Shown one piece after another: positions 40,408 to 40,431 of a DNA stretch of 40,431 nt. The stretch covers positions 1 through 40,431 of IMG/VR virus record IMGVR_UViG_3300025132_007292; one strand, 5' to 3'. Made by a program: the position numbers and the translations under genes. Origin of the DNA: a virus. Numbering within the stretch: position 1 is the stretch's first letter; the number at the start of each line of letters is the position of its first letter. The notes under the pieces were generated by a model, which worked only from the letters and a program-made list of their open reading frames with translations, did not search any database and was not told the DNA's origin.

Positions 40408-40431
40408 ATTGTTTATATCCTTTCCTCGATT

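Overview
The window reads as most of an AT-rich temperate tailed-phage genome (or prophage), cut at both ends. The evidence is a phage-type tail, lysis and virion-protein block, a tyrosine recombinase beside an attP-like tRNA-Leu fragment, a repressor-like regulator, and an early replication/recombination block on the other strand. The GH108-type endolysin and the lipobox protein suggest a Gram-negative host. Shine-Dalgarno sequences are common, and many genes overlap by ATGA, TAATG or GTGA, so translational coupling is widespread. No terminase, portal, capsid or DNA polymerase is present here. They presumably lie outside the window.

Left block (1-25756, all +): a LamG adhesin/tail protein (5' end missing); a run of very small membrane and coiled-coil proteins with a 32-residue zinc ribbon, probably the lysis cassette; a GH108 endolysin; a zinc-ribbon metallophosphoesterase; a 946-residue tail protein; fibre proteins; three coiled-coil internal virion proteins; and two giants of 2910 and about 1165 residues. 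The 2910-residue protein is the highlight. In one chain it carries a glycine-rich hydrophobic segment, an AlkB-like 2-oxoglutarate/Fe(II) dioxygenase domain, an HExxH zinc-peptidase motif, and a region matching the catalytic double-psi beta-barrel of multisubunit-type RNA polymerases (R-S-P, then 38 residues on a D-G-D-G-D triad, then an A-D-H-A-K motif). By analogy with crAss-like phages and YonO, it may be an RNA polymerase that is packaged and ejected into the cell.

Switch region (25757-27944): an attP-like site with the 5' three quarters of a tRNA-Leu(UAA), flanked by CGTTACAAAT repeats; the integrase; a GC-rich structured segment ending in a leftward terminator; a dyad operator with probable divergent promoters; and an HTH/coiled-coil regulator.

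Right block (27928-40407, all -): Holliday-junction-resolvase-like nuclease, DnaB helicase, DUF932 protein, Com-like zinc protein, SSB, Rad52-like annealing protein, Cas4/RecB-like Fe-S nuclease, a large ParB-domain protein, and many tiny genes, at least eight of them under 60 codons. Between these genes lie GC-enriched stretches with long inverted repeats, an apparent H-type pseudoknot, and a recurring AAGCAACAG motif just downstream of hairpins. Two of the long stems contain G-U pairs only when read as minus-strand RNA. These elements may be structured leaders or ncRNAs, or early promoters read by the virion polymerase.

All calls come from reading the sequence; no searches or folding programs were run.
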